A stretch of 48,569 nt of DNA from Antedon mediterranea (Eukaryota > Echinodermata > Crinoidea > Comatulida > Antedonidae), in contig NC_092671.1 of the NCBI RefSeq assembly GCF_964355755.1, positions 22,348,001-22,396,569 of the forward strand, written 5' to 3'. A model generated the notes under the pieces. The model saw only the letters and a program-made list of their open reading frames with translations, searched no databases and was not told the DNA's origin. The position numbers were made by a program, and so were the translations under genes. How positions within the stretch are numbered: the stretch's first letter is position 1; every line of letters begins with the position of its first letter. Below, in pieces: positions 1 to 13,800 of the stretch.

Positions 1-864
1 GCGAGAGAAAGATAGATCAGCGAGAGAGATCAGCGAGAGAGAGATAGATCAGTGAGAGAGATAGATCAGCGAGAGATAGATAGATCAGCGAGAGAGAGAT
101 AGATCAGCGAGAGAAATAGATCAGCGAGAGAGAGATAGATCAGCGAGAGAGAGAGATAGGTCAGCGAGAGAGAGAGATAGATCAGCGAGAGAGAGAGAGA
201 GAGATAGATCAGCGAGAGAGAGAGATAGATCAGCGAGAGATTGATAGATCGGCGAGAGAGAGATAGATCAGCGAGAGAGAGATAGATCAGCGAGAGAGAG
301 AAAGATCAGCGAGAGGGAGATAGGTAAGCGAGAGAGAGAGATATATATAGATCAGCGAGAGAGAGATAGATCGGCGAGAGAGAGAGAGAGAGATCAGCGA
401 GAGAGAGATAGATAGATCAGCGAAAAAGAGAGAGAGAGATAAATCAGCGAGAGAGAGATAGATAGATCAGCGAGAGAGAGAGAGAGAGATAGATCAGCGA
501 GAGAGAGAGATAGATCAGCGAGAGAGAGAGAGATAGATCAGCGAGAGAGAGATAGATCAGCGAGAGAGAGATAGATCAGCGAAAGAGAGATAGATCAGCG
601 AGAGAGAGATAGATCGGCGAGAGAGAGAGATAGATCAGCGAGAGAGAGATAGATCAGCGAGAGTGAGATAGATCAGCGAGAGAGAGAGAGATAGATCAGC
701 GAAAAAGAGATAGATCAGCGAGAGAGAGATAGATCGGCGAGAGAGAGATAGATCAGCGAGAGAGAGATAGATCAGCGAGAGAGAGATAGATCAGCGAGAA
801 GGAGATAGATAAGCGAGAGAGAGATATATATATATATAGATCAGCGAGAGAGAGATAGATCGGC

Positions 865-926
<62 letters not shown>

Positions 927-930
<4 letters not shown>

Positions 931-1076
931 AGCGAGAGAGAGATAGATAGATCAGCGAGAGAGAGAGAGAGAGATAAATCAGCGAGAGAGAGATAGATAG
1001 ATCAGCGAGAGAGAGAGAGAGAGAGAGAGATAGATCAGCGGGAGAGAGAGATAGATCAGCGAGAGAGAGAGATAGA

Positions 1077-1119
<43 letters not shown>

Positions 1120-1779
1120 TCAGCGAGAGAGAGATATAGATCAGCAAGAAAGAGATAGATCAGCGAGAGAGAGATAGATCAGCGAGAGAGAGATAGATCA
1201 GCGAGAGGGAGATAGATAAGCGAGAGAGAGAGATATATATATAGATCAGCGAGAGAGAGATAGATCAGCGAGAGAAAGATAGATCAGCGAGGGAGATCAG
1301 CGAGAGAGAGAGATAGATCAGCGAGAGAGAGATAGATCAGCGAGAGATAGATAGATCAGCGAGAGAGAGAGATGTATCAGCGAGAGAGAGATAGATCAGC
1401 GAGAGACAGATAGATCAGCGAGAGACAGATAGATCAGCGAGAGAGAGATAGATCAGCGAGAGAAAGATAGATCAGCGAGAGAGATCAGCGAGAGAGAGAT
1501 AGATCAGCGAGAGAGAGATAGATCAGCGAGAGATAGATAGATCAGCGAGAGAGAGATAGATCAGCGAGAGAGATAGATCAGCGAGAGAGAGGGATAGGTC
1601 AGCGAGAGAGAGATAGATCAGCGAGAGAGAGAGAGATATATCAGCGAGAGGGAGAGAGAGATAGATCAGCGAGAGATTGATCAGCGAGAAAGAAAGATCA
1701 GCGAGAGAGAGATAGATCAGCGAGAGAGAGAGATAGATCAGCGAGACAGAGATAGATCAGCGAGACAGAGAGAGATAGA

Positions 1780-1810
<31 letters not shown>
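927..1810. repeat. Higher-order satellite repeat, copy A (about 880 bp)
   Basis: The order of variant monomers here is repeated almost unchanged in 1811-2690. For example, the rare GATGTATCAG variant is at 1371 and again at 2251, 880 bases apart. A related copy opens the right-hand array at about 38707, with the same variant near 39132. This shows block duplication rather than monomer-by-monomer growth. Confidence 0.85.
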
Positions 1811-1812
<2 letters not shown>

Positions 1813-1881
1813 TCAGCGAGAGAGAGATAGATAGATCAGCGAGAGAGAGAGAGATAAATCAGCGAGAGAGAGATAGATAGA

Positions 1882-1912
<31 letters not shown>

Positions 1913-1958
1913 TAGATCAGCGGGAGAGAGAGATAGATCAGCGAGAGAGAGAGATAGA

Positions 1959-1999
<41 letters not shown>

Positions 2000-2659
2000 T
2001 CAGCGAGAGAGAGATATAGATCAGCAAGAAAGAGATAGATCAGCGAGAGAGAGATAGATCAGCGAGAGAGAGATAGATCAGCGAGAGGGAGATAGATAAG
2101 CGAGAGAGAGAGAGATATATATAGATCAGCGAGAGAGAGATAGATCAGCGAGAGAAAGATAGATCAGCGAGGGAGATCAGCGAGAGAGAGAGATAGATCA
2201 GCGAGAGAGAGATAGATCAGCGAGAGATAGATAGATCAGCGAGAGAGAGAGATGTATCAGCGAGAGAGAGATAGATCAGCGAGAGACAGATAGATCAGCG
2301 AGAGACAGATAGATCAGCGAGAGAGAGATAGATCAGCGAGAGAAAGATAGATCAGCGAGAGAGATCAGCGAGAGAGAGATAGATCAGCGAGAGAGAGATA
2401 GATCAGCGAGAGATAGATAGATCAGCGAGAGAGAGATAGATCAGCGAGAGAGATAGATCAGCGAGAGAGAGGGATAGGTCAGCGAGAGAGAGATAGATCA
2501 GCGAGAGAGAGAGAGATATATCAGCGAGAGGGAGAGAGAGATAGATCAGCGAGAGATTGATCAGCGAGAAAGAAAGATCAGCGAGAGAGAGATAGATCAG
2601 CGAGAGAGAGAGATAGATCAGCGAGACAGAGATAGATCAGCGAGACAGAGAGAGATAGA

Positions 2660-2690
<31 letters not shown>
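1811..2690. repeat. Higher-order satellite repeat, copy B (about 880 bp)
   Basis: Second direct copy of the block at 927-1810. The stretch from here through the G-rich interruption near 2900 and on to about 3250 also matches 38707 to about 40180 in the right array, where the corresponding G-rich interruption is at 39842-39859. Confidence 0.85.
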
Positions 2691-3175
2691 TAGATCAGCG
2701 AGAGATAGATCAGCGAGAGAGAGAGATAGATCAGCAAGACAGAGAGAGATAGATCAACGAGAGAGAGAGATAGATCAGCGAGAGAGAGATATATCAGCGA
2801 GAGAGAGAGATATATCAGAGAGAGATAGATCAGCTAGAGAGAGAGATCAGCGAGAGAGAGATAGATCAGCGAGAGAGATAGAGAGAGAGAGAGAGAGCGG
2901 GTGGGGGTGGAGAGAGAGAGAGAGAGAGAGAGATAGATCAGCGAGAGAGAGAGATAGATCAGCGAGAGACAGAGATAGAACAGCGAGAGACAGAGATATA
3001 TCAGCAAGAGAGAGAGAGATAGATCAGCGAGAGAGAGATGGATCAGCGAGAGAGAGATAGATCAGCGAGAGAGAGATAGATCTGCGAGAGAGAGAGATAG
3101 ATCAGCGAGAGAGAGATATATCAGCGAGAGAGAGATAGATCAGCGAGAGAGAGATAGATCAGCGAGAGAGATAGA

Positions 3176-3216
<41 letters not shown>

Positions 3217-3683
3217 ACCGAGAGAGAGAGAGATAGATCAGCGAGAAAGAGATAGATAGATCAGCGAAAGAGAGAGAGAGAGATAAATCAGCGAGAGAGA
3301 GATAGATAGATCAGCGAGAGAGAGAGAGAGAGAGATAGATCAGCGAGAGAGAGAGATAGATCAGCGAGAGAGAGATAGATCAGCGAGAGAGAGATAGATC
3401 AGCGAAAGAGAGATAGATCAGCGAGAGAGAGATAGATCGGCGAGAGAGAGAGATCGATCAGCGAGAGAGAGATAGATCAGCGAGAGAGAGATAGATCAGC
3501 GAGAGAGAGAGATAGATCAGCGAAAGAGAGATAGATCAGCGAGAGAGAGATAGATCGGCGAGAGAGAGATAGATCAGCGAGAGAGAGATAGATCAGCGAG
3601 AGAGAGATAGATTAGCGAGAGGGAGATAGATAAGCGAGAGAGAGATATATATATATATAGATCAGCGAGAGAGAAATAGATCG

Positions 3684-3766
<83 letters not shown>

Positions 3767-3774
<8 letters not shown>

Positions 3775-3782
3775 CAATGCAA
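3767..3782 (+). repeat. Left terminal inverted repeat of the 34.9-kb island
   Basis: AGAGCGCACAATGCAA sits exactly where the GA satellite stops. Its reverse complement, with one base fewer, is at 38634-38648, exactly where the right GA satellite starts. The first AGAG is ambiguous here because the satellite also ends in GAGAG. At the right end the CTCT is on the non-satellite strand, so those bases do belong to the repeat. Confidence 0.6.
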
Positions 3783-4189
3783 CTTTTCAATGCTAATCAG
3801 CGGCGGCCGATCAGCATATCGCGATGCAACCTGTTTTTTGGGTGCAATTATGCTGATTTCAGATGCACTCGCGTCGACTGAAGAATTTTCAGCAGTTAGG
3901 TAATCACTGGCATTCAGCCTCTTTCACTAATTTTATAAATAAACCCATCCGTTTATTTATACGCGGACGCGGTGTTTTTTAAAATTTTTAAATTCATCTG
4001 TATTGATCTGATCGTTAAAACAGACTGTTTGTAGAAAGGTAAGGCTATAGGCTAGGTACTTTTATTACCTTTTATTATCCTAACATAAATTTTTATTGCA
4101 TAACCAAGTGCCTTAATCCCTGTACTAAAGTACAGAGATTTTTTGTTTTAAATGCCCAAAATAAAAAAATACCACCATAAAATGATTGT
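3783..4189. other. Unique AT-rich DNA, no gene seen
   Basis: I see no coding potential here. The first 90 bases hold three GCTGAT/ATCAGC motifs that resemble the satellite's GATCAGCG core. The rest is ordinary AT-rich sequence upstream of gene 1 and could hold its promoter or a 5' non-coding exon, but nothing decisive is visible. Confidence 0.5.
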
Positions 4190-4720
4190 GGCCTAGGCCT
4201 AGGCCTAGCCTAGGCCTCTAGGCCTAGGTAGGCCTAGGCCTACTAGGTAGGCCCCTAGGCTTAGGCCTACTAGCCTAGGCCTAGGCCCTAGAGGGGTAGG
4301 CCTAGCTAGGCTAGGCCTAGCTAGCTAGCTAGAGGCCTAACAATAATTAATAAGCCCTCCTAGCTAGTAGGCTAGGTCCTAGCTAGCTTAGCTAGGCCTA
4401 GCCTATGAGGCATAGCCTACCTAGCTAGGCCTGCGTATTAAAGTATATTATAGGGTAGGAACTAAACCTACCTCCTTGGGCCAGGCTATAGGGCCTACTA
4501 GCCTGGTCTACCTAGCTAGGCCTAGGCTAGGTTAATAATAGTTTAGGCCTAGCCTAGTTGGCTGAATCTGTCTGTAGCCTAGATAGGAGGTTAGGTGTAG
4601 GCCTATGTATGTCATGTATAGGCCTAGGCCTAGTCTAGCTAGGCCTATCAATCATACCACACTAGCTAGGTTAGAGTAGGCCCCTAGGCCTAGCATAAAG
4701 GAGAGGGTATTAAAAGTTGG
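4190..4720. repeat. CCTAGGCC/CTAGCTAG low-complexity palindromic tract
   Basis: Dense, irregular runs of TAGGCCTAGG and CTAGCTAG, both self-complementary, so the tract is rich in short palindromes. It ends about 100 bases before the first coding exon of gene 1. A shorter tract of the same composition is at 36620-36850. From memory, such tracts are common in echinoderm and related genomes. Confidence 0.85.
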
Positions 4721-4822
4721 ACCACAGTAGGCCCTTCTCGTTAGCAAGTATATGCTACCCCTAGCTTCAGTGCTTTTTTTTTCTTCAAAAAATGTATCAT
4801 TTGTTCCACAGATTATTTCAAA

Positions 4823-7800
4823 ATGGACCGTTTTTGTAATTCACCCGTAAGTAAACAATTAATTTACCTAAATTTACCTGAATCCAGGATGATTTATTCC
4901 AGGTTTGGTGGAGCGATTCAACTCGCTTTGTATGCTGAAACATCCAGATTTTATGCTGGACCAAATGGTTGTTGTCAGTTGTTGGTATTTTAAGTTTATA
5001 AAATGTTATCGCTAAAGCAGACTTTTTATAAAATGTACGTCATTACTAATCTAATCTCCTAAATGAGCTGACATGTCCCGTACTGATAATGCTCCTTGGC
5101 TGAATCACAAATGTAATAATCCATTTATCTAGAGCTTATCTTAGTCATTGAATTCAACTTTTTCAAGTACAGTATATAAAAGTAAGGTTAAGCCTTAGAA
5201 AAGTAATAATAATACTGCACTATGTAATAATAGTTACGGATAACTTTAGTTTAATTATTTGTAACAAATATACAATAATAATAACATTATTTTTTTATAG
5301 CAACCTGATGAATTAACTGAAAGCGATTTTTTTAATCATGAAGACTGGTAAGTATAGTTAGAAATTTATTGATAAATTACTCCATTTTTACATCCATGAC
5401 AAATTTAGATGGTAAGTATTTTATTTTTAATTCCAATATTGTATCTTCGTTGGTACAGCCTTCTTGAAAAATGACATGTTATAAACAAACCTTTATTCAT
5501 TTTTATTTATAATGATAAAAAAGTAAGGGTTTGAAATGATTTTTTTAATGATTTGCTTTAATGAAATAAAAGAGGTTAATAATTAGAGCCTGTATTTGTT
5601 TTTCAAAGTAAAAATTAACTAACAATATTTGTTTAATTTTATTATTAGTAGCAAAGAAGACTACATGTCTGACAAAGTGTAAGTATCCAATTTGAGAATA
5701 AATCTGTTGTGTTTGTATGAACCACGACATCCAGATTACTGATCTTGCGCTGATGGCTAGGGTTTAATTTGAGCCTACCTTGCAAATTTTAATATTAATC
5801 GGTTCAATAATTAACCAGTTAGTTAAGTCGGGTGATTTGTTATCTGTGATAAACCATTTTTGCCATAAATTAACAATTTTGTTTTATTTTGACGTAATTA
5901 TTTATACTTTATTATTCACACCATACAATTCAAACTTATTTTTGTTAAAAAATAAATACTTGAAATTATTTTGTTAACGAAGAATAGGATATATACTGTT
6001 GTTTATTTACCTAAAGCCAAACATCTATTCTAATTTGTGCAAACATACATGCTTATATAATTTCTATATTATTTCATAGTAGGTCTATAAATAGTTTTTT
6101 TTTTCGACTTTTATTTTAATACACCTACAATATTTGTGTGTACTTTGTGAACTATTAATAGAAGTGAGGATGGAGAATTTGAGAAGAAAGAAAATAAGGA
6201 AGAGGAAAACATGGAGGAGGAAGAAAATGAGAAAGAAGACGAGGAAGAAGAAATGGAGGAAGAGGAAAACATGGAGGAGGAGGAGGAGATGGAGGAGGAG
6301 GAGGAGGAAGAAGAAGAAGAAGAAAGCGAGAAAGAAGACGAGGAAGAAGAAGAGGAGGTAGTTGAGATGTAAGTTATGAACTGTTTTGTATTTAGACATT
6401 CTAGAATGAACATAGTTTATCATTTTCTAAAATTTACCAGTATTATTTTTCTAGATTGAGCTTATTATGTAGCAAAACATATACTATTGAGCATCCTTAT
6501 TTGTGTTAACTTTAGTTATTACTATAACCATAACAATATTTTTTTAATTTGTTTAGGTATAGTGATTTTGAAAAGAAGGGAAAAAAGTAAATATAATATT
6601 TTTTGACTAATACTGTAATTAAAATAAACAGCCAATGGATCACTTAGGCCCTAAATGCTATGTTATTAAATAATGTAAAAATAAAAATACGGTAGTTATA
6701 TACAGTTAACATGAAATATTATATTACTTTATCAGTACTTTTCCTTTAATACCTATGTGTTGTATTTTGTTTTTATTAGGAAGGACATAGAAAAGAAGAA
6801 AGCTGTAAGGGAAAGTAGCATATTGAATATACTTTTGTACTTAATTTGAAGTAAAATATTAACTTAAACTTTGTTTCCTCATTTTTTTTATTATCAATTT
6901 AGCTAGATTAAATTTTCCCTGTAGATTAGCATCAAAAATCTAATTACCGTAGATAGTTGTAGTTTACATCTGTGGTTACTGAAGTCTTAAATTATTTAAC
7001 TTCATTAAAATAGTTTTTTTTATTGAATACAAATAATATAAAATTTTATATTTTGATATTGGTTGTTGATAATGAATAGACCTTAAAGCATTCATTCAAA
7101 ATAGTCATGGTTTATTATTGCCTACAGAACAGAAAATTGTTAACATGCATTCTGTGTGGCCGCATAAGCAAGTACCTTGCCAGCCATCTGGAAAAGGCCC
7201 ACAAAATAATAAATAGAGAAATAATTAAAAACATGGTTGCTGATGCTAGAAAAAGGTGAGTACTTCATTCATTATGAACAATTTTTTTCATGTGGTTACC
7301 AGCTAAATTATAAATAACATATTGTTAAGTATAACATGGAGTTTCTTCAGCTAAATATAATAAATTACATATTTTTATTTATCTTAGTTTTGTTTGCAGT
7401 TTCTTTTTTATAGAATATTTTACTAGTTAACTCTACCAATACTGGAAACCGAAAACTGCACTTGTAATGTATTGAAAACCAAACATTCTCAATGGTTTCT
7501 ATTGTTGGGTGAATTGAATACTGTGATTGGATTATTGAAAAATGATAAACAGTTTTGTATGTTTTATCTAGTTATCATGAGTGTATCATTTAAAGTTTTC
7601 TAGATACTAATGATAAAGGGGAAAAAAAAAAGGCCAGACATTCCTGCAGTGTGCCTGGATGTTGGGCTAAAAACCTGGCAAGGTATGATATGCATCTGCA
7701 AAGGAAGCATAAATTCCCTGTAAGTTAAAATTCTTTCAACTTTAGCAGATATGTTCAATCAAATGTTAAATTAAATTTTTTGTTTTATTTCAGAACAAGA

Positions 7801-10800
7801 AATAGTGTGTAGAGTAGTAATGTATTTCCAACTATTATAATTGTTTGTTTATTTTTTATTTTTTTTTTAAATATGTATGTTAATTACAAAAATCTATTTT
7901 TTAGAGTTCGTAGAGTATCACCACTCTGTCTCAGGTCCAAATTTTGAGGTGTACATGCAGTACACTTTAAAATTATTTATTATTTTGTTAGTATTTAATA
8001 GAATGTGTGTTTGTTTTATTTTAATCTATGCTTAAATCCACCACATTCAAATTCGGATGTGGCATACACTTTCATATTAACATCATCCACCAGATAACTG
8101 CATGAATGTTTATTTGTTTAGTAGTTTATAGAATGTGTTTGTGTGTTTGTTTTATTTTAATTTAATCTATGCTAATCACTCAGATTCAAATGTGATGTGG
8201 CATACACTTTCATATTAACATCATCCACCAGATAACTGCATGCATGTTTATTTGTTTAGTAGTTTATAGAATGTGTTTGTGTGTTTGTTTTATTTTAATT
8301 TAATCTATGCTAATTTTTCAGATTCAAATCCTGATGTGGCATACACTTTCATATTAACATCATCCACCACCAGATAACTGCATGCATGTTTATTTGTTTA
8401 GTAGTTTATAGAATGTGTTTCAGTTTTTTTTTTTTAATTTAATCTATGCTAATTTTTTAGATTCAAATTCGGATGTGGCATACACTTTCATATCTAACAT
8501 CATCCACCAGATAACTGCATGCATATTTATTTGTTTAGTAGTTTATAGAATGTGTTTGTGTGTTTATTTTATTTAATTTAATCTATGCTAATCACTCGGG
8601 TTCAAATCCTGATGTGGCATATACTTTCATATTAACATCATCCACCAGATAACTGCATGCATGTTTTTTTTGTTTAGTAGTTTATAGAATGTGTTAATCC
8701 ATGCTAATCACTAAAATCTATTTCTTTTATAGAATGCTATCATAGCTCAGCTGGTAGAGCATCGGCACTCTTGTCGAAGGTCTCGGGTTCAAATCCTGAT
8801 GTGGCATACACTTTCATATTAACATCATCCACCAGATAACTGCATGCATGTTTATTTGTTTAGTAGTTTATAGAATGTGTTTCAGTTTTTTTTTTTTTAT
8901 TTAATCTATGCTAATTTTTCAGATTCAAATTCGGATGTGGCATACACTTTCATATCTAACATCATCCACCAGATAACTGCATGCATGTTTATTTGTTTAG
9001 TAGTTTATAGAATGTGTTTGTGTGTTTATTTTTGTTAATTTAATCTATGCTAATCACTCAGATTCAAATCCTGATGTGGCATACACTTTCATATTAACAT
9101 CATCCACCAGATAACTGCATGCATGTTTTTTTTGTTTAGTAGTTTATAGAATGTGTTAATCCATGCTAATCACTAAAATCTATTTCTTTTATAGAATGCT
9201 ATCATAGCTCAGCTGGTAGAGCATCGGCACTCTTGTCGAAGGTCTCGGGTTCAAATCCTGATGTGGCATACACTTTCATATTAACATCATCCACCAGATA
9301 ACTGCATGCATGTTTATTTGTTTAGTAGTTTATAGAATGTGTTTCAGTTTTTTTTTTTTTTATTTAATCTATGCTAATTTTTCAGATTCAAATTCGGATG
9401 TGGCATACACTTTCATATCTAACATCATCCACCAGATAACTGCATGCATGTTTATTTGTTTAGTAGTTTATAGAATGTGTTTGTGTGTTTATTTTTGTTA
9501 ATTTAATCTATGCTAATCACTCAGATTCAAATCCTGATGTGGCATACACTTTCATATTAACATCATCCACCAGATAACTGCATGCATGTTTTTTTTGTTT
9601 AGTAGTTTATAGAATGTGTTAATCCATGCTAATCACTAAAATCTATTTCTTTTATAGAATGCTATCATAGCTCAGCTGGTAGAGCATCGGCACTCTTGTC
9701 GAAGGTCTCGGGTTCAAATCCTGATGTGGCATACACTTTCATATTAACATCATCCACCAGATAACTGCATGCATGTTTATTTGTTTAGTAGTTTATAGAA
9801 TGTGTTTCAGTTTTTTTTTTTTTTATTTAATCTATGCTAATTTTTCAGATTCAAATTCGGATGTGGCATACACTTTCATATCTAACATCATCCACCAGAT
9901 AACTGCATGCATGTTTATTTGTTTAGTAGTTTATAGAATGTGTTTGTGTGTTTATTTTTGTTAATTTAATCTATGCTAATCACTCAGATTCAAATCCTGA
10001 TGTGGAATATACATATTAACATCATCCACCAGATAACTGCATGCACGATTTTTTTTTTAGTAGTTTATAGAAAGTGTTTGAATTTTTTATTTTTTTTTTA
10101 ATTAATCTATGCTAATTTTTCAGATTCAAATCCTGATGTGGAATACACTTTCATATTAACATCATCTACCAGATAACTGCATGCACGTTTTTTGTTTAGT
10201 AGTTTATAGAATGTGTTTGAGTTTTTTTTTTTTTTTTTAAATTTAATCTATACTAACTTTTCAGATTCAAATCCTGATGTGGCATACACTTTCATATTAA
10301 CATCATCCACCAGATAACTGCATGCATGTTTTTTTTTGTTTAGTAGTTTATAGAATGTGTTTGAGTTTTTTTTTATTTTAATTTGATCTATGCTAATTTT
10401 TCAGATTCAAATCCTGATGTGGCATACACTTTTATATTAACATCATCCACCAGATAACTGCATGCACGTTTTTTTTGTTTAGTAGTTTATAGAATGTGTT
10501 AATCCATGCTATTCACTAAAATCTATTTCTTTTATAGAATGCTATCATAGCTCAGCTGGTAGAGCACCGGCACTCTTGTCGAAAGTCTCTTTCATATCTA
10601 ACATCATCCACCAGATAACTGCATGCATGTTTTTTTGTTTAGTAGTTTGTGTGTTTATTTTATTTTAATTTAATCTATGCTAATCACTCAGATTCAAATC
10701 CTGATGTGGCATACACTTTCATATTAACATCATCCATCAGATAACTGCATGCATGTTTATTTTTTATTTACTTTGTAATTGTTTTTAAATACTTTAATTT

Positions 10801-13800
10801 TCGCTGTATGTCTTAATCCATGCTAATTTCTTAGCTTAATTGTGATGCAAATCAAAGTTATATAGGTAAGTTATACATTTACATTTTTTTTAGGTTGGCA
10901 GTCCTGAATATATTAAGTTCAGACAACAAAAAGTCTGTAAATTTGCAGGTAACCTTTTATTTATAAAATTATTATAAAGTTTCATTTTTTGATAGATAAT
11001 TAATAGTTTCAATTTAAAAATAAATGTGTACCTTTTATTGACAAAAACAATTCTTATTCATTTTATCTATGCTGGAGAATTATAAGTACCTAATTTCTAC
11101 TACTAACTACTACTTTTAGGTCAAATACAAAGTTCTCTTTATCCCAAATAGTTAATATTAATTTAGATAACCAATCCCAGACACTAATAAATAAAATTAC
11201 TGTAATAATAACAATTGTAATATAATAATAATTATGTCATGGGTCAACTTTCGGATCCTGAACTTTGTTTTCCAAGAATGGACTTATTTTTAATGTCATT
11301 AAAGCCTTTTTAACTTCTATAGAGCCATCTACAACAATGAGCCGGTTCAAGGCCTACATGTTAGAAACTTTAAAAATACCGGCAAAGCATGCAGCACAGG
11401 TCATAAAGGAGATAGAGGGAATTTGGAGTGAAGCAGGGGAGAAGGGATATTCTCCAAAGATAATAAAGACGTAACATTTTTTTATTACAATTATATTAAT
11501 AGAAAAAGGAAGAAGCCAAACAATTTAAATTTCATTTAGCATTAAAATAAAAGTTTTCTTAAATGTCAGCTATAGATTGTGAGTCTAATGTATTATTGTG
11601 TTATTAAGCCTGCTACCTTAATTTTCTTGAAGGAACAAATAAATGTTAAGTTGAATTTGAAACCATGTGAAGTTACCATGAATCACTCGATCCTAATTAC
11701 TATAATGAAGATATTACATATTTGAATATTTGATTTTTGTGTATTGTACTCTTCTTTTCATTTTTTTAAAAATAATTGTTTAGTGCTGTTAGCCATTTAC
11801 AATTGAAGCTTGCTGGCTCCACGTTAAGACACTACCTGTGCTCCTTTGTGAAAATATTGGAATACATTTCAATATACGAATCTAAATCTGTTTCACTTGC
11901 CGAAATATACAAGTGCAAAGATGCATGCAAAGGCCTGAGCAAGGCTCTCAGAAAACGCATTTCTGAAGAAAAGGCCAAAAAGCATGAAGAAATTGAAGGT
12001 AACATCTACTGAATTAAAGTTTTTCTTTTCATCAAATGTTTGAAAGTCATATTATTTAAATTGAAATAATAATAATAATATGTTTTAATTTTCTTTTAAG
12101 GTGATCTAATTTCGGCGGACGAACAATCCCATTATCTCAGAAAATCTGAGAAAACAATTAAAAGCATAGTTGGTATGTTTTTTTATATATTATTTCTTTA
12201 TCCATTAAATGTATTCATAATCATAAGATTTATCATATTTTATGTTATTAGGTAAAGACTAGGAGAAACTAGGAGAAATAACTAAAACTAACCTTAATCC
12301 TAGCTTATTTTTTCATTGTGTTAGTAAAGGTAATTAGGTATAGGTAAAATGTTGATTATGATATTATTCTAAGGTTCACCTGTATTTACCAGGACAAGGT
12401 CACTATATAAATGATCAAAATCCTTTTACTAAACTAAGTACAGTAGTAGTTAAATTGATTTCCAAGTACCCTAAATCTATCTGGGTGCATTCTTGCACAA
12501 TATTATTATGGTTGTCTGGCCGGCTATCCTTTTACTTTTACTATTGATATATAAAAATGTAGTATGTTATCTTTTATTTCAGGCATTGGATGATTGGCAA
12601 TTTTAATTTTATTAAATTAAACTAGGAGAATGGGAAAAGTAAACTATTTTAAAGGCAAAAATATTCACACATAATTTTATAATAAATAAATAACCCTATT
12701 TCTGAACATTTACATCTAGTTCAAATCCTGATGTGTCATACATCATCCACTCAATAACTGTGTATTTAATTTTTCATATTTTGTTTTAGTGGTTTATAGG
12801 ATGTGTTAATCCATGCTAATCACTAAAATCTATTTCTTTTATAGAATACTATCATAGCTCAGCTGGTAGAGCATCGGCACTATTGTCGAAAGTCTCAGGT
12901 TCAAATCCTGATGTGGCATACACTTTCATATTAACATCATCTACCAGATAACTGCATGCATCTTTTATTTTGTTTAGTAGTTTATAGAGTGTGTTTGTTT
13001 TATTTAAATTTGATTTAATCTATGCTTAAATCAACCACACTTTCATATTAACATCATCCACCAGATAACTGCATGTTATTTTGTTTAATAGTAGTTTATA
13101 GAATGTGTTAATCCATGCAAATCACTAAAATCTATTTCTTTTATAGAATACTATCATAGTTCAGCTGGTAGAGCATCGGCACTCTTGTCGGGGGTCTTGG
13201 GTTCAAATCCTGATGTGGCATACACTTTCATATCTAATATCGTCTACCAGATAACTGCATGCATGTTTATTTGTTTAGTAGTTTATAGAATGTGTTTGTG
13301 TTTTTATTTATTTTAATTTAATGCTAATCACTCAGATTCAAATCCTGATGTGGCATACACTTTTAATATCATCCACCAGATAACTATGCATGTTTATTTG
13401 TTTAGTAGTTTATAGAATGTGTTTGTGTTTTTATTTTATTTTAATTTAATCTATGCTAATTTTTCAGATTCAAATCCTGATGTGGCATACACTTTCATAT
13501 CTAACGTCATCCACCAGATAACTGCATGCATGTTGTTTTTTTGTTTAGTAGTTTATAGAATGTGTTTGTGTGTTTATTTTATTTAATTTAATCTATGCTA
13601 ATCACTCGGATTCAAATCCTGATGTGGCATACACTTTCATATTAACATCATCCACCAGATTACTGCATGCATGTTTTTTGTTTAATAATTTATAGAATGT
13701 GTTAATCCATGCTAATCACTAAAATCTATTTCTTTTATAGAATGCTATCATAGCTCAGCTGGTAGAGCATCGGCACTCTTGTCGAAGGTCTCGGGTTCAA

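Larger units (their letters stand above)
1..3770. repeat. GA-rich satellite array, left block
   Basis: Tandem array with core GATAGATCAGCGAGAGAGA. The (GA) stretch varies in length, so the monomer is roughly 17-30 bases. Variants (GATAAG, GATCGG, GACAGATAG, TATATATA inserts) recur in fixed order, which shows higher-order repeats. Long pure (GA) tracts lie at about 870-926 and 3685-3770. A G-rich interruption lies at about 2896-2911. Open frames on the minus strand read as Leu/Ser/Ile repeats and are not genes. The array continues beyond the left edge of the window. Confidence 0.97.

Noticed and set aside
929-1147. Minus-strand open frame of Leu/Ser/Ile repeats (also 3574-3777, 38601-38912 and plus-strand 45504-45686)
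   Set aside because: Pure translation of the GA satellite, with no start context, splice sites or non-repeat content.
6085-6423. Leu-rich and Ser-rich minus-strand frames opposite the acidic exon
   Set aside because: Antisense of GAG/GAA repeats. The plus-strand Glu-rich frame joins both neighbouring exons in phase, and these do not.
8736-8806. Functional tRNA gene
   Set aside because: Box A, box B, D arm and T arm are good, but the anticodon stem is displaced, the acceptor stem is incomplete, and no T-run terminator follows. All copies share these faults.
10835-10865. 31-base segment with acceptor and GTAAGT donor before exon 9
   Set aside because: It would shift the phase and introduce a stop in the next exon.
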